DNA of 64,000 nt, from assembly GCF_003710085.1 (NCBI RefSeq), contig NZ_CP033324.1:930001-994000 (forward strand), written 5' to 3'. Position 1 is the first letter of the stretch; each line of letters opens with the position of its first letter. The stretch comes from Nocardioides pantholopis (GTDB taxonomy: Bacteria > Actinomycetota > Actinomycetes > Propionibacteriales > Nocardioidaceae). Positions 25,099 to 33,894 of this stretch are shown one piece after another. Both the position numbers and the translations under genes were made by a program. The notes under the pieces are model-generated. The model ran no database searches. It worked only from the letters and a program-made list of their open reading frames with translations, and had not been told where the DNA came from.

Positions 25099-25911
25099 AT
25101 GCCCGAGTCGCGCGAGTCCTTCGTCTCCTTCGGCGAGCAGGGCGCCCAGCTCACCTACGGCAGCTACCTGCGGCTGCCGCAGCTCCTCGACGCCCAGCAC
25201 CTCGAGTCCGACCCGCCCGCCCATGACGAGCTGCTGTTCATCACGATCCACCAGGTCTACGAGCTGTGGTTCAAGCAGCTGCTGCACGAGGTGGAGGCGG
25301 CGCGCGACGCGATGGTCGTCGGCCCGGCGGGCGGCCGGCTGTGGTGGGCCCAGCACCTGCTCGCGCGGGTCCACGTCATCGAACGGCTGCTGGTCTCGCA
25401 GGTCGACGTGCTGGAGACGATGACCCCGCAGGACTTCCTGGAGTTCCGCCAGCGGCTCGCCCCGGCCAGCGGCTTCCAGTCCGTGCAGTTCCGCGAGCTG
25501 GAGTTCCTCTCCGGCGCGCAGGACCCGGCGTACGTCGAGCGGTTCCGCGGGCTCACCGCGGACGAGCGGACGCGCCTGGAGCGCCGGCTCTCCGAGCCGA
25601 CCCTGTGGGACGCGTTCCTCGGCGTGCTGCGCGGCCACGGCCTCGCGGCGGGCAGCGAGGAGGAGGTCGCGGACTCGGTGCGCACCGCGGCGCGGGACCG
25701 CTCGGCGTTCCCGGAGGTGTGGGCGCTGGCCGAGGCGCTGCTCCAGCACGACGAGCTGGCCGCTGCCTGGCGGGCCCGGCACGTCGTGATGGTGGAGCGG
25801 ATGATCGGCGCGAAGTCCGGCACCGGGGGATCCAGCGGCGCGAGCTACCTGCGCTCGCGGGTCCCGCTGCAGTACTACCCGCTGCTGTGGGAGTTGCGCT
25901 CGACCCTGTGA
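25099..25911 (+). CDS. kynA: Tryptophan 2,3-dioxygenase
   Basis: A 270-residue haem enzyme converting L-tryptophan to N-formylkynurenine, the first step of the kynurenine pathway. Signature segments are HDELLFITIHQVYELWFKQ (substrate and haem pocket), PASGFQSVQFRELEF, and the C-terminal GTGGSSGASYLRSRV loop, which closes over the substrate carboxylate. Kynureninase and formamidase genes are not adjacent. The ATG at 25099 is chosen because the upstream in-frame sequence is promoter-like. Confidence 0.94.
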   Translation: MPESRESFVSFGEQGAQLTYGSYLRLPQLLDAQHLESDPPAHDELLFITIHQVYELWFKQLLHEVEAARDAMVVGPAGGRLWWAQHLLARVHVIERLLVSQVDVLETMTPQDFLEFRQRLAPASGFQSVQFRELEFLSGAQDPAYVERFRGLTADERTRLERRLSEPTLWDAFLGVLRGHGLAAGSEEEVADSVRTAARDRSAFPEVWALAEALLQHDELAAAWRARHVVMVERMIGAKSGTGGSSGASYLRSRVPLQYYPLLWELRSTL

Positions 25912-25981
25912 CCCGACCCTCTGACTCGACCGGAGACCGGCTCCCGGGGGTGTCCCGTTGGCCGCGTCACACCGGTGCGCC

Positions 25982-25987
25982 TATGGT
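25982..25987 (+). promoter_or_regulatory. -10 hexamer TATGGT for the NAD-GDH gene
   Basis: TATGGT ends 6 nt before the GTG at 25994, the position expected for a leaderless transcript. Confidence 0.5.
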
Positions 25988-25993
25988 CGAGGC

Positions 25994-28900
25994 GTGTCAA
26001 AGACGACGCGGATGGTCCAGAAGTCAGAGCTGATCGAGCAGGCAGCCGAGCTCGCGCGCAGCGGCCGCGGGAGCGGGGGCCCGCCGCACGAGGAGATCGA
26101 CGCGCTGCTGGCGAACTACTACCGCCACGTCGCGCCCGAGGACCTCGTCGGCCGCACAGCCGTCGACGTGTACGGCGCGCTCGCCAGCCACTACCGGCTG
26201 GCGCGGCAGCGGCCGCAGGGGACCGCCGCGGTCCGGGTGCTGACGCCGACGCTGGCCGAGCACGGCTGGTCGGCGGCCGGGCACTCGGTGGTCGAGGTCG
26301 TCGTCGACGACATGCCGTTCCTCGTGGACTCCCTGACCATGGAGCTCTCCCGCCAGCTGCGCGAGGTGCACGTCGTGGTGCACCCGCAGTTCGAGGTGGT
26401 GCGCGACATCACCGGCGGCCTGCGCTCGATCGCCCCGGTCGCCAACGGCTCGGGGGAGTCCGAGGAGGGGGCGGTGCGCGAGGCCTGGATGCACGTCGAG
26501 GTCAGCCGGATCCCCGAGGGCCCGGACGCGGCCCGGCTCGTGGAGCGGGTCCAGCAGGTCCTCGGCGACGTCCGCGACGCCACCGAGGACTGGGGCCGGA
26601 CCCGGGGCCGGATGCTGGAGATCGTCGAGGAGCTCGGCAGCGCCCCACCGGCCGGTCTGGACCCCGAGGACGTCCGCCAGGGCCGCGAGCTGCTGCGCTG
26701 GCTGGCCGACGACCACTTCACGTTCCTGGGCTACCGGGAGTACGAGCTCCAGCGCGCCGGCGAGCACGACCTGCTGCGCGCCGTCCCGGGCACCGGCCTG
26801 GGCATCCTGCGCGCGGACCCCGACATGTCCGCGGAGGCGGGCCGGCTGCCGCCGAAGGTGCAGGCCCTGGCGCGCCAGAAGAACCTGCTGGTGTTGGCCA
26901 AGGCCAACTCGCGCGCGACCGTGCACCGGCCGGCGTACCTGGACTACATCAGCGTGAAGACCTTCGACGAGGCCGGCGAGGTCGTCGGCGAGCGGCGGTT
27001 CCTCGGGCTGCTGTCCAGCTCGGCGTACGCCGAGTCGCTGACCCGGATCCCGCTGCTGCGCGAGCGGGCCGCCGCGGTGCTGCGCCGCAGCGGCTTCGAC
27101 CCCCGCAGCTACGCCGGCCGGGCCCTGATGGACACCCTGGAGAGCTATCCGCGCGACGAGCTGTTCCACACCCCGGTCGACGAGCTGGCCCCGATGGTCG
27201 AGGCGGCCATGCACGCGCGCGAGCGGCGCGCGGTGCGGGTGCTGACCCGGCAGGACACCTACGGTCGCTACGTCTCGGTGCTCGTCTACCTGCCGCGGGA
27301 CCGCTACAACACGACAGTCCGTGAGCGCTTCGCCGCGATCCTGACCGACCGGCTGGGCGCGGAGTCGGTGGAGTTCACGGTCGGCATCAACGAGTCGACG
27401 ACCGCGCGGGTGCACTTCGTCGTGCACCTGGCCCAGGGGGCGGACCTGCCCGAGGTCGACACCGCGGACCTGGAGCGCCGGCTCACCGACGCCTCCCGAT
27501 CCTGGCGCGACGACTTCGTGGCCGCCGTGCACGCGGAGTACGGCGAGGAGGCGGGCGCCGAGCTGGGCCGTCGCTACCTGGACGCCTGGCCGGAGGCGTA
27601 CAAGGAGGACTTCGCGCCGCGCACCGCGGCCGTCGACGTCGGCCGGCTGGAGCGGATCCCCGACGACGGCCTGGACCTGTCGCTGCAGGAGCCGGTCGAC
27701 GCGGGGCCCGGGGAGGGCCGGCTCAAGGTGTACCGCGTCGGTGCCCCGCTGTCGCTGTCCACGGTGCTGCCGATGCTCTCCTCGATGGGCGTGGAGGTCG
27801 TCGACGAGCGGCCCTACCGGCTGGAGGGCCTGGACCGGCAGGTCTTCGTCTACGACTTCGGCCTGCGCGGTCTCGGCACCCTCGCCGAGGGCGCTCGCGA
27901 GCTGTTCCAGGACGCCGTGCGCTCGGTGTGGGACGGCTACAACGAGAGCGACGGCTTCAACGCGCTGGTGCTGGCGGCCGGGCTGACCTGGCGCCAGACC
28001 ACCGTGCTGCGGGCGTACGCGAAGTACCTGCGCCAGGGCGGCTCGCCGTTCTCGCGGGCCACGATGGAGGCGTCGCTGCGCCGCAACGTCGACATCGCCC
28101 GGCTGCTGGTCGAGCTCTTCGAGACCCGGTTCCAGCCCGGCCCGGACGGACGGGACACCGGAGCCGAGGCGCGGGGGGCGCGGGCGGCCGAGCTCGAGCG
28201 TCGCATCGAGCGGGCGCTGGAGGACGTCGTCAGCCTCGACCACGACCGGGTGCTGCGCTCCTACCTGACGCTGATCCGGGCCACCCTGCGGACCAACTAC
28301 TTCCGGCCGGTCGACGACCGGCCGGACGGTGGCCCGCGCCCGTACCTCGCGTTCAAGCTCGACCCCTCCGCGATCCCGGACCTGCCGCAGCCCCGGCCGC
28401 GCTTCGAGATCTTCGTGCACTCGCCGCGGGTCGAGGGCGTGCACCTGCGCTTCGGCTCCGTGGCGCGCGGCGGTCTGCGCTGGTCGGACCGGCGCGACGA
28501 CTTCCGCACCGAGGTGCTGGGGCTGGTCAAGGCGCAGATGGTGAAGAACACCGTGATCGTGCCGGTCGGCGCGAAGGGCGGCTTCGTGGCCAAGCAGCTG
28601 CCGGACGCCTCGGACCGCGAAGCCTGGCTGGCCGAGGGGATCGGCTGCTACCGCACGTTCATCAGCGGCCTGCTCGACCTCACCGACAACCGGGTGGAGG
28701 GGCGGACGGTGCCGCCGCCGTACGTCGTGCGCCACGACGAGGACGACTCCTACCTGGTGGTGGCGGCCGACAAGGGCACCGCGACGTTCTCCGACATCGC
28801 CAACGAGGTCGCGAACGACTACGGGTTCTGGCTCGGCGACGCGTTCGCCAGCGGCGGCTCGGTCGGCTACGACCACAAGGCGATGGGGATCACCGCTCGC

Positions 28901-30865
28901 GGGGCCTGGGTCTCGGTGCGCCGGCACTTCCGCGAGATGGGCCTGGACTGCCAGGCCGAGGACTTCACCTGCGTCGGCGTGGGCGACATGAGCGGCGACG
29001 TGTTCGGCAACGGGATGCTCTGCTCCGAGCACATCCGGCTGGTCGCGGCGTTCGACCACCGCGACATCTTCCTCGACCCCACCCCGGACGCGGCGGCGTC
29101 GTACGCCGAGCGGAAGCGGCTCTTCGAGCTGCCGCGCTCGAGCTGGCGCGACTACGACCGCGACCTGATCTCCGAGGGCGGCGGCGTGTTCTCGCGGTCG
29201 CTGAAGAAGGTCGAGCTCAACGACGCGATCCGCACGGCGCTGGGCATCGACCCGGAGGTGCGCACGATGACGCCCGCCGAGCTGATGCGGGCGATCCTGG
29301 CGGCGCCGGTGGACCTGCTGTGGAACGGCGGGATCGGGACCTACGTGAAGGGCTCCGCCGAGACCCACGCCGATGCGGGGGACAAGGCCAACGACGCGGT
29401 GCGGGTCGACGGCCGCGACCTGCGGGCGCGCTGCGTGGGCGAGGGCGGCAACCTCGGCCTCACCCAGGCGGGCCGGATCGAGTACGCCCGCGGCGGCGGC
29501 CGGATCAACACCGACTTCATCGACAACTCCGCAGGGGTCGACACCTCCGACCACGAGGTCAACCTCAAGATCCTGCTCGACCGGGTGGTGGCGGCCGGCG
29601 ACCTGACCCGCAAGCAGCGCAACGCGGTGCTCGGGGAGATGACCGACGACGTGGCCGCGCTGGTGCTGGCCGACAACTACGAGCAGAACCTGGCGCTCGC
29701 GAACGCCGTCGACCACGCCTCCTCGATGCTGCACGTGCACGAGGACTGGATGCGGCGCCTCGAGCGCGAGGGGCACCTGAGCCGGGAGGTCGAGGGCCTG
29801 CCGAGCAGCCAGGAGGTGCGCCGCCGCGCGGAGCGGGGCGAGGGGCTGACGCCGCCGGAGCTGGCGGTGCTGATGGCCTGGACCAAGATCGTGCTGGCCG
29901 ACGAGCTGCTCGCGACCGACCTGCCCGACGACCCGTACCTGGAGACCGACCTGTCCGGCTACTTCCCGGCGGCGGTGCGGGAGCGGCTGGCCGAGCAGAT
30001 CGCCGACCACCCGCTGCGGCGCGAGATCATCGTGACCCAGGTCGTGGGCGACCTGGTCAACGGCGCCGGGACCACGTTCTGGCCGCGGCTGGCGGGGGAG
30101 ACCGGCGCCGCGCCGGCGGACCTGACCCGCGCCAACTTCGTGGCGCGCGAGATCTTCGGGTCGCTGTCGCTGCGCCAGGAGGTCGCGGCGCTCGACAACG
30201 TGCTCGACGCGGCCGTGCAGACCCGGATGCGCCTGGACATGCGCACGCTGGTGGAGCGGGCGTCGCGCTGGCTGGTCACGAACCGGCGGGCGCCGCTGGA
30301 CAGCGCCGCGACGGTCGAGTACTTCCGCGGGCCGGTCCAGGAGATCGCCGCCCAGCTCCCCGAGCTGATGAGCGGACGCGAGTTGGTGGCCTACCACGCG
30401 CGGCGCGAGGAGCTGGAGTCCGCCGGGGTCGCCGAGGAGCTGGCGTCCCGGGTGGCGGCGCTGCCGCCGTCGTACATGTTGCTGGGCGTGGTGGAGATCG
30501 CGATGCGGGAGGACCTCGACCCGGTCGAGGTGGCGCGGGTCCACTTCGACCTGGGGGAGCGGCTCGGGCTGCCGGTGCTCGTGCAGCGGATCCTGGCGCT
30601 GCCCCGTCAGGACCGCTGGCAGACGATGGCGCGGGTGGCGCTCGGCAGCGACCTGCATGGCGTCCACGCGCAGCTGACCGCGCAGGTTCTGGCCGCGACG
30701 TCGGGCGAGGAGTCCGCCGCCGCCCGGATCGCCGCCTGGGAGGACCAGGACGCGACCCGGATCGGCCGCGCGGCCCGGACCCTCGAGGAGATCTGCTCCG
30801 ACGACCGGCCCGACCTCGCCCGGCTGTCGGTGGGCCTGCGGGTGGTGCGCTCGCTGCTGTCCTGA
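25994..30865 (+). CDS. gdh: NAD-specific glutamate dehydrogenase, large (~180 kDa) type
   Basis: A 1623-residue enzyme of the bacterial L_180 class interconverting glutamate and 2-oxoglutarate plus ammonia with NAD. It has a long N-terminal regulatory region (ACT-like domains, about 1-700) and a central catalytic domain: the Lys-containing PVGAKGGFVAKQLP, the nucleotide-binding GVGDMSGDVFGNGM, and NGGIGTYVKGSAETHADAGDKANDA. A helical C-terminal domain follows. Length and order match characterised Streptomyces and mycobacterial enzymes. With pruA and kynA nearby it serves amino-acid catabolism. It is the largest gene in the window; the GTG start follows a -10-like hexamer. Confidence 0.95.
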   Translation: MSKTTRMVQKSELIEQAAELARSGRGSGGPPHEEIDALLANYYRHVAPEDLVGRTAVDVYGALASHYRLARQRPQGTAAVRVLTPTLAEHGWSAAGHSVVEVVVDDMPFLVDSLTMELSRQLREVHVVVHPQFEVVRDITGGLRSIAPVANGSGESEEGAVREAWMHVEVSRIPEGPDAARLVERVQQVLGDVRDATEDWGRTRGRMLEIVEELGSAPPAGLDPEDVRQGRELLRWLADDHFTFLGYREYELQRAGEHDLLRAVPGTGLGILRADPDMSAEAGRLPPKVQALARQKNLLVLAKANSRATVHRPAYLDYISVKTFDEAGEVVGERRFLGLLSSSAYAESLTRIPLLRERAAAVLRRSGFDPRSYAGRALMDTLESYPRDELFHTPVDELAPMVEAAMHARERRAVRVLTRQDTYGRYVSVLVYLPRDRYNTTVRERFAAILTDRLGAESVEFTVGINESTTARVHFVVHLAQGADLPEVDTADLERRLTDASRSWRDDFVAAVHAEYGEEAGAELGRRYLDAWPEAYKEDFAPRTAAVDVGRLERIPDDGLDLSLQEPVDAGPGEGRLKVYRVGAPLSLSTVLPMLSSMGVEVVDERPYRLEGLDRQVFVYDFGLRGLGTLAEGARELFQDAVRSVWDGYNESDGFNALVLAAGLTWRQTTVLRAYAKYLRQGGSPFSRATMEASLRRNVDIARLLVELFETRFQPGPDGRDTGAEARGARAAELERRIERALEDVVSLDHDRVLRSYLTLIRATLRTNYFRPVDDRPDGGPRPYLAFKLDPSAIPDLPQPRPRFEIFVHSPRVEGVHLRFGSVARGGLRWSDRRDDFRTEVLGLVKAQMVKNTVIVPVGAKGGFVAKQLPDASDREAWLAEGIGCYRTFISGLLDLTDNRVEGRTVPPPYVVRHDEDDSYLVVAADKGTATFSDIANEVANDYGFWLGDAFASGGSVGYDHKAMGITARGAWVSVRRHFREMGLDCQAEDFTCVGVGDMSGDVFGNGMLCSEHIRLVAAFDHRDIFLDPTPDAAASYAERKRLFELPRSSWRDYDRDLISEGGGVFSRSLKKVELNDAIRTALGIDPEVRTMTPAELMRAILAAPVDLLWNGGIGTYVKGSAETHADAGDKANDAVRVDGRDLRARCVGEGGNLGLTQAGRIEYARGGGRINTDFIDNSAGVDTSDHEVNLKILLDRVVAAGDLTRKQRNAVLGEMTDDVAALVLADNYEQNLALANAVDHASSMLHVHEDWMRRLEREGHLSREVEGLPSSQEVRRRAERGEGLTPPELAVLMAWTKIVLADELLATDLPDDPYLETDLSGYFPAAVRERLAEQIADHPLRREIIVTQVVGDLVNGAGTTFWPRLAGETGAAPADLTRANFVAREIFGSLSLRQEVAALDNVLDAAVQTRMRLDMRTLVERASRWLVTNRRAPLDSAATVEYFRGPVQEIAAQLPELMSGRELVAYHARREELESAGVAEELASRVAALPPSYMLLGVVEIAMREDLDPVEVARVHFDLGERLGLPVLVQRILALPRQDRWQTMARVALGSDLHGVHAQLTAQVLAATSGEESAAARIAAWEDQDATRIGRAARTLEEICSDDRPDLARLSVGLRVVRSLLS

Positions 30866-30914
30866 GATGGGCTGCGGAGGCCTGAGGGAGCTGCCCGAGA
30901 GTCCGGCCCTGGTC

Positions 30915-30953
30915 GGTGGTCGAGCCGGGAGCCCAGCGAGCGCGTCGAGACCA
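30915..30953. repeat. Dispersed repeat R1, isolated copy
   Basis: GGTGGTCGAGCC ... GCGTCGAGACC, about 39 bp, is the same family as copies at 44024-44068 and 45577-45780. It lies in the 133-bp gap between the glutamate dehydrogenase stop and the next start. Its ends are imperfect inverted repeats (GGT-GTCGA / TCGAGACC). Confidence 0.75.
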
Positions 30954-30998
30954 CCCCCGGCGGGCGTGGGGCCGGGGGAGGATGGATACCGGCGCGGC

Positions 30999-31568
30999 GT
31001 GACCACGACCCCGCTCCGCCTCGCCGCCGCGCGGCCGCTGGTGGTGACCGACCTGCTGCGCGCCGTGGCGCTGGTCAGCGTGGTGCTGGGGGCGCTCGGG
31101 TGGGGCTTCGTCGGGTTCGCGCTGTTCCTGCTCGTGCTCGGCGGCACGATGGTGCCGCGGGCGCTGGGAGCGCCGCTCGCGCTGGACGCGGCGTACTGCT
31201 CGGGCCTGCTGCTGGGAGCCTGGGCCGCCGAGCTCGACTGGTACCTCCGGATCGGCTGGCTCGACGTCGTGGTGCACGCGACGGTCACCGGCCTGGTCGC
31301 CGCCATGGGGTACGTCGCGATGGTGCGGGTCGGCATGCTCCCGCAGGGCGTGCACCGGTCGGGGGCGGCGGTCGTGACGGCGGCGCTCGGGACGACGCTG
31401 GCGGTGGTGTGGGAGCTCGGGGAGTGGTTCGGGCACACGTTCGTCGACGAGCGGATCCAGGTGGGGTACGCCGACACCGTCGGCGACCTGGCGGCGGGGG
31501 CCGCCGGGGCGACGGTCGCGGGCGTCGCGCTCGGTGCCGGCGTGCTGATGGCCGGGACCCGCCGGTGA
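30999..31568 (+). CDS. Integral membrane protein, YjdF/DUF2238-like
   Basis: A 189-residue protein with about six membrane spans. A conserved-looking segment VVWELGEWFGHTFVDERI...YADTVGDLAAGAAGA resembles the E-x-x-E...D-T-x-x-D-L pattern of DUF2238/YjdF-type membrane proteins. The function is unknown. The GTG start at 30999 is the first plausible one after the repeat. Its stop overlaps the glycosyltransferase start by 4 bp, so the pair is one operon. Confidence 0.65.
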   Translation: MTTTPLRLAAARPLVVTDLLRAVALVSVVLGALGWGFVGFALFLLVLGGTMVPRALGAPLALDAAYCSGLLLGAWAAELDWYLRIGWLDVVVHATVTGLVAAMGYVAMVRVGMLPQGVHRSGAAVVTAALGTTLAVVWELGEWFGHTFVDERIQVGYADTVGDLAAGAAGATVAGVALGAGVLMAGTRR

Positions 31569-32356
31569 GAGGGACCAGGCCGTCGGTCGGCCTGCCGGCC
31601 GTGTCAGTAGTGATTCCGGCCCGCAACGACGCCCGGGCCCTCGAGCACTGTCTCGGCCTGCTCGCCTCCCAGACGCTGGCGCCGCTGGAGGTCGTGGTCG
31701 TCGACAACGACTCCAGCGACGACACCGCCCAGGTCGCCCACCGGTACGGCGCCGTGGTGGTGCGCGAGCCGACGCGGGGCATCCCCCAGGCCGCCGCGAC
31801 CGGGTACGACGCGGCGCGGGGCGAGGTGATCGCCCGGCTGGACGCCGACTCCCGGCCCGGCCCGGACTGGGTGGAGCGGGTCGCCCGGGCGCTCGCCGAC
31901 GACGACCTCGCGGCGGTCACCGGCACCGGCTTCTTCTACGACCTGCCCCGCGGGCTGCGACGCCCGGTCGCCGCGGCGTACCTCGGCTCCTACTACGCGC
32001 TCACCCACCTGGCGCTGGGTCACCGGTCGCTGTGGGGCTCCTCGATGGGCCTGCGGCGCACGGCCTGGGAGGAGGTGCGCGGGGGCGTGCACCGCGACGA
32101 CGCCGAGCTGCACGACGACCTCGACCTGGCCTTCGTGCTGGGGCCGGGGCGCCGGATCGGCCACGACCGGACGCTGCGGGTCGGGGTCTCGGCCCGCTCC
32201 CTGCGCGGCGCCGACCAGCTGCGCCGGCGCCTGGACCGGGCCTGGCGCACCCTCGAGGTGAACTGGGCGGTCTCGCCGCCCTGGCTGCGCTGGCGCGACC
32301 GGATCGCCGCCGGCCGGGTCACCAGCCGATCGTCATCCAGAGGAAGAGCTGCGTGA
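31565..32356 (+). CDS. Family 2 glycosyltransferase
   Basis: A 263-residue GT-A enzyme transferring a sugar from a nucleotide-sugar. It has VSVVIPARNDARALEHCL at the start, VVDNDSSDDTAQVA, and the metal-binding ARLDADSRPGPDWV (DxD-like). It lacks C-terminal membrane spans. Carotenoid glucosyltransferases belong to related families and the carotenoid operon converges with this gene (38-bp overlap of 3' ends). A role in decorating the pigment is possible but unsupported, since it is on the opposite strand. Confidence 0.82.
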   Translation: MRGTRPSVGLPAVSVVIPARNDARALEHCLGLLASQTLAPLEVVVVDNDSSDDTAQVAHRYGAVVVREPTRGIPQAAATGYDAARGEVIARLDADSRPGPDWVERVARALADDDLAAVTGTGFFYDLPRGLRRPVAAAYLGSYYALTHLALGHRSLWGSSMGLRRTAWEEVRGGVHRDDAELHDDLDLAFVLGPGRRIGHDRTLRVGVSARSLRGADQLRRRLDRAWRTLEVNWAVSPPWLRWRDRIAAGRVTSRSSSRGRAA

Positions 32357-33242
32357 CCAGGAACCCGGTCAGGTAGTTCAGCCACAGGAACCGCCGCCAC
32401 CCGGCGTGCGCCCGCTCGCACTCCGCGTCGCTGAGCCGCAGGTACGGCGCGACGTTGGCGACGTAGGGCAGCACCAGCGCCGCCGCCAGCAGCCCCGGCC
32501 AGGGCAGGGTCAGCAGCAGCACCCCCGCCACGACGTACGCCGCGAGCGCGAACGCCGTGGTCCGCGAGGCGCCCAGGACCGTGCCGACCGATCCGATCTG
32601 GCCGGCGCGATCGGCCTCGATGTCCTGGACGGCGCCGAAGGCGTGCGAGCCGATGCCCCAGCAGAAGAACCCCGCGAGCGCCGCGAACGCGGTCCAGGTC
32701 AGCGGCGCGTCGGCCATCGCCAGCCCCAGCACGGCGGGGGAGACGAAGTGGGTGCTGGAGGTCAGCGAGTCGAGGAACGGCCGCTCCTTGAAGCGCAGCC
32801 CGGGCGCGGAGTAGGCGACCACCGCGAAGACGCTCACCGCGAGCACCAGCGTCGAGACCGCGTCGCCGAGCAGCGCCAGCGCGACCACGAAGGGCAGGTT
32901 CGAGAGCACGGCGGCCGCGATCGTGGTGCGGTGCACGGCGCGGTCCAGCACCACGCCCTCGACCCCGCCCTTGCGCGGGTTGCGCAGGTCGGACTCGTAG
33001 TCGAAGACGTCGTTGACGCCGTACATGAGCAGGTTGTAGGGCACCAGGAACCACACAGTGCCGAGCGCGAGCACCCACCAGTCGATCCGGTCCGAGCCGC
33101 CCACCGAGAGGAGGTACGCCGCGGCGAACGGGTAGGCGGTGTTGACCCAGCTCAGCGGCCGCGAGGAGGCCAGCACGTGACCCAGCACCCCGCCGCGCCG
33201 GGACGGGGCCACCGGCGCCGGCACGGTCTCCGCCGGGCTCAC
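32319..33242 (-). CDS. crtEb: Lycopene elongase (UbiA-type prenyltransferase)
   Basis: A 307-residue membrane prenyltransferase with eight or nine spans. The first Asp-rich motif is NDVFDYESD and the second DIEADRAGQ, as in UbiA enzymes. Being the last gene of a crtE-B-I-Ye-Yf operon identifies it as lycopene elongase, which adds dimethylallyl units to both ends of C40 lycopene to give C50 flavuxanthin. The GTG start at 33242 overlaps the preceding stop by 4 bp. The 3' end overlaps the convergent glycosyltransferase gene by 38 bp. Confidence 0.88.
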   Translation of the reverse strand: MSPAETVPAPVAPSRRGGVLGHVLASSRPLSWVNTAYPFAAAYLLSVGGSDRIDWWVLALGTVWFLVPYNLLMYGVNDVFDYESDLRNPRKGGVEGVVLDRAVHRTTIAAAVLSNLPFVVALALLGDAVSTLVLAVSVFAVVAYSAPGLRFKERPFLDSLTSSTHFVSPAVLGLAMADAPLTWTAFAALAGFFCWGIGSHAFGAVQDIEADRAGQIGSVGTVLGASRTTAFALAAYVVAGVLLLTLPWPGLLAAALVLPYVANVAPYLRLSDAECERAHAGWRRFLWLNYLTGFLVTQLFLWMTIGW

Positions 33243-33541
33243 CGGGACCGGCCCAGCAGCAGCCACAGCGCCGGCAGCCCGGCCACCGCGGCGAGCGGCC
33301 AGGCGAAGTCCTCGATCGGCGCCCGGCCCACCAGCACCCCCGAGATCTGGTCGCCCTCGTAGCGGAACAGGTCCACCGCGATCATCAGGTTGTCGAAGAC
33401 CGCCGTGAGCACGAGCAGCGCCACCGCGGTCAGGCCGGTGGCCGCCCACCACGCGGCCGGCGGCCGGCGGACGACCGCGGCCAGGGCCAGCGCGAGCACC
33501 GCGACTCCCAGGAACAGCCCCGACAGGGCGAGATAGGTCAC
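33239..33541 (-). CDS. crtYf: C50 carotenoid cyclase subunit (CrtYf/Yd type)
   Basis: A 100-residue protein with three membrane spans, of the lycopene-cyclase-domain family. The motif FDNLMIAVDLFRYEGDQISGVLVGRAPIEDFAWPL, including the conserved PIEDF, identifies it. With its partner it forms a heterodimeric cyclase that closes epsilon, beta or gamma rings on the C50 chain. The GTG start overlaps the upstream stop by 4 bp and the stop overlaps crtEb by 4 bp. Ring type cannot be told from sequence alone. Confidence 0.88.
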   Translation of the reverse strand: MTYLALSGLFLGVAVLALALAAVVRRPPAAWWAATGLTAVALLVLTAVFDNLMIAVDLFRYEGDQISGVLVGRAPIEDFAWPLAAVAGLPALWLLLGRSR

Positions 33542-33894
33542 CGCGCCACCTTCCCGTGCTGGACCTCGGGCCGCTCGGCCGGGGACCGGCGCAGCAGCAT
33601 GCTGAACAGGCCGTGCAGCACCATCGTGACGTAGCACAGGAACGTGATGAAGAAGAGCTCCTCCAGCGGCAGCTCCGGGGTCACCTCGATCCCGGTCATC
33701 GCCGCGGACTCGCCGCGCCGGTAGATCTCCAGGGCGATGGCGACCAGGTCCCAGACCAGGAAGTAGCCGATGCCGACGGCGACCACGACCAGCGCCCGGC
33801 GGGGTCGGCCGAAGAGGAACAGCCGCCACCGGTGATCGACCAGGCCCATGCAGAACGTGGATCCCAGGATGCTCAGCAGGTACGCCAGGCTCAT
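33538..33894 (-). CDS. crtYe: C50 carotenoid cyclase subunit (CrtYe/Yc type)
   Basis: A 118-residue protein with three membrane spans. It contains MGLVDHRWRLFLFGRPRRAL and the conserved LPLEELFFITFLCY, where PxEE(F/L) is the cyclase-domain hallmark equivalent to PIEDF in the partner. Both small subunits are needed for activity in Corynebacterium and Micrococcus. ATGA and GTGA overlaps link it to crtI and crtYf. Confidence 0.88.
   Translation of the reverse strand: MSLAYLLSILGSTFCMGLVDHRWRLFLFGRPRRALVVVAVGIGYFLVWDLVAIALEIYRRGESAAMTGIEVTPELPLEELFFITFLCYVTMVLHGLFSMLLRRSPAERPEVQHGKVAR

Noticed and set aside
26024..31477. An 1817-codon open frame on the minus strand opposite the glutamate dehydrogenase gene
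   Set aside because: Same antisense artefact; the plus strand encodes a full-length recognised enzyme over the same bases.
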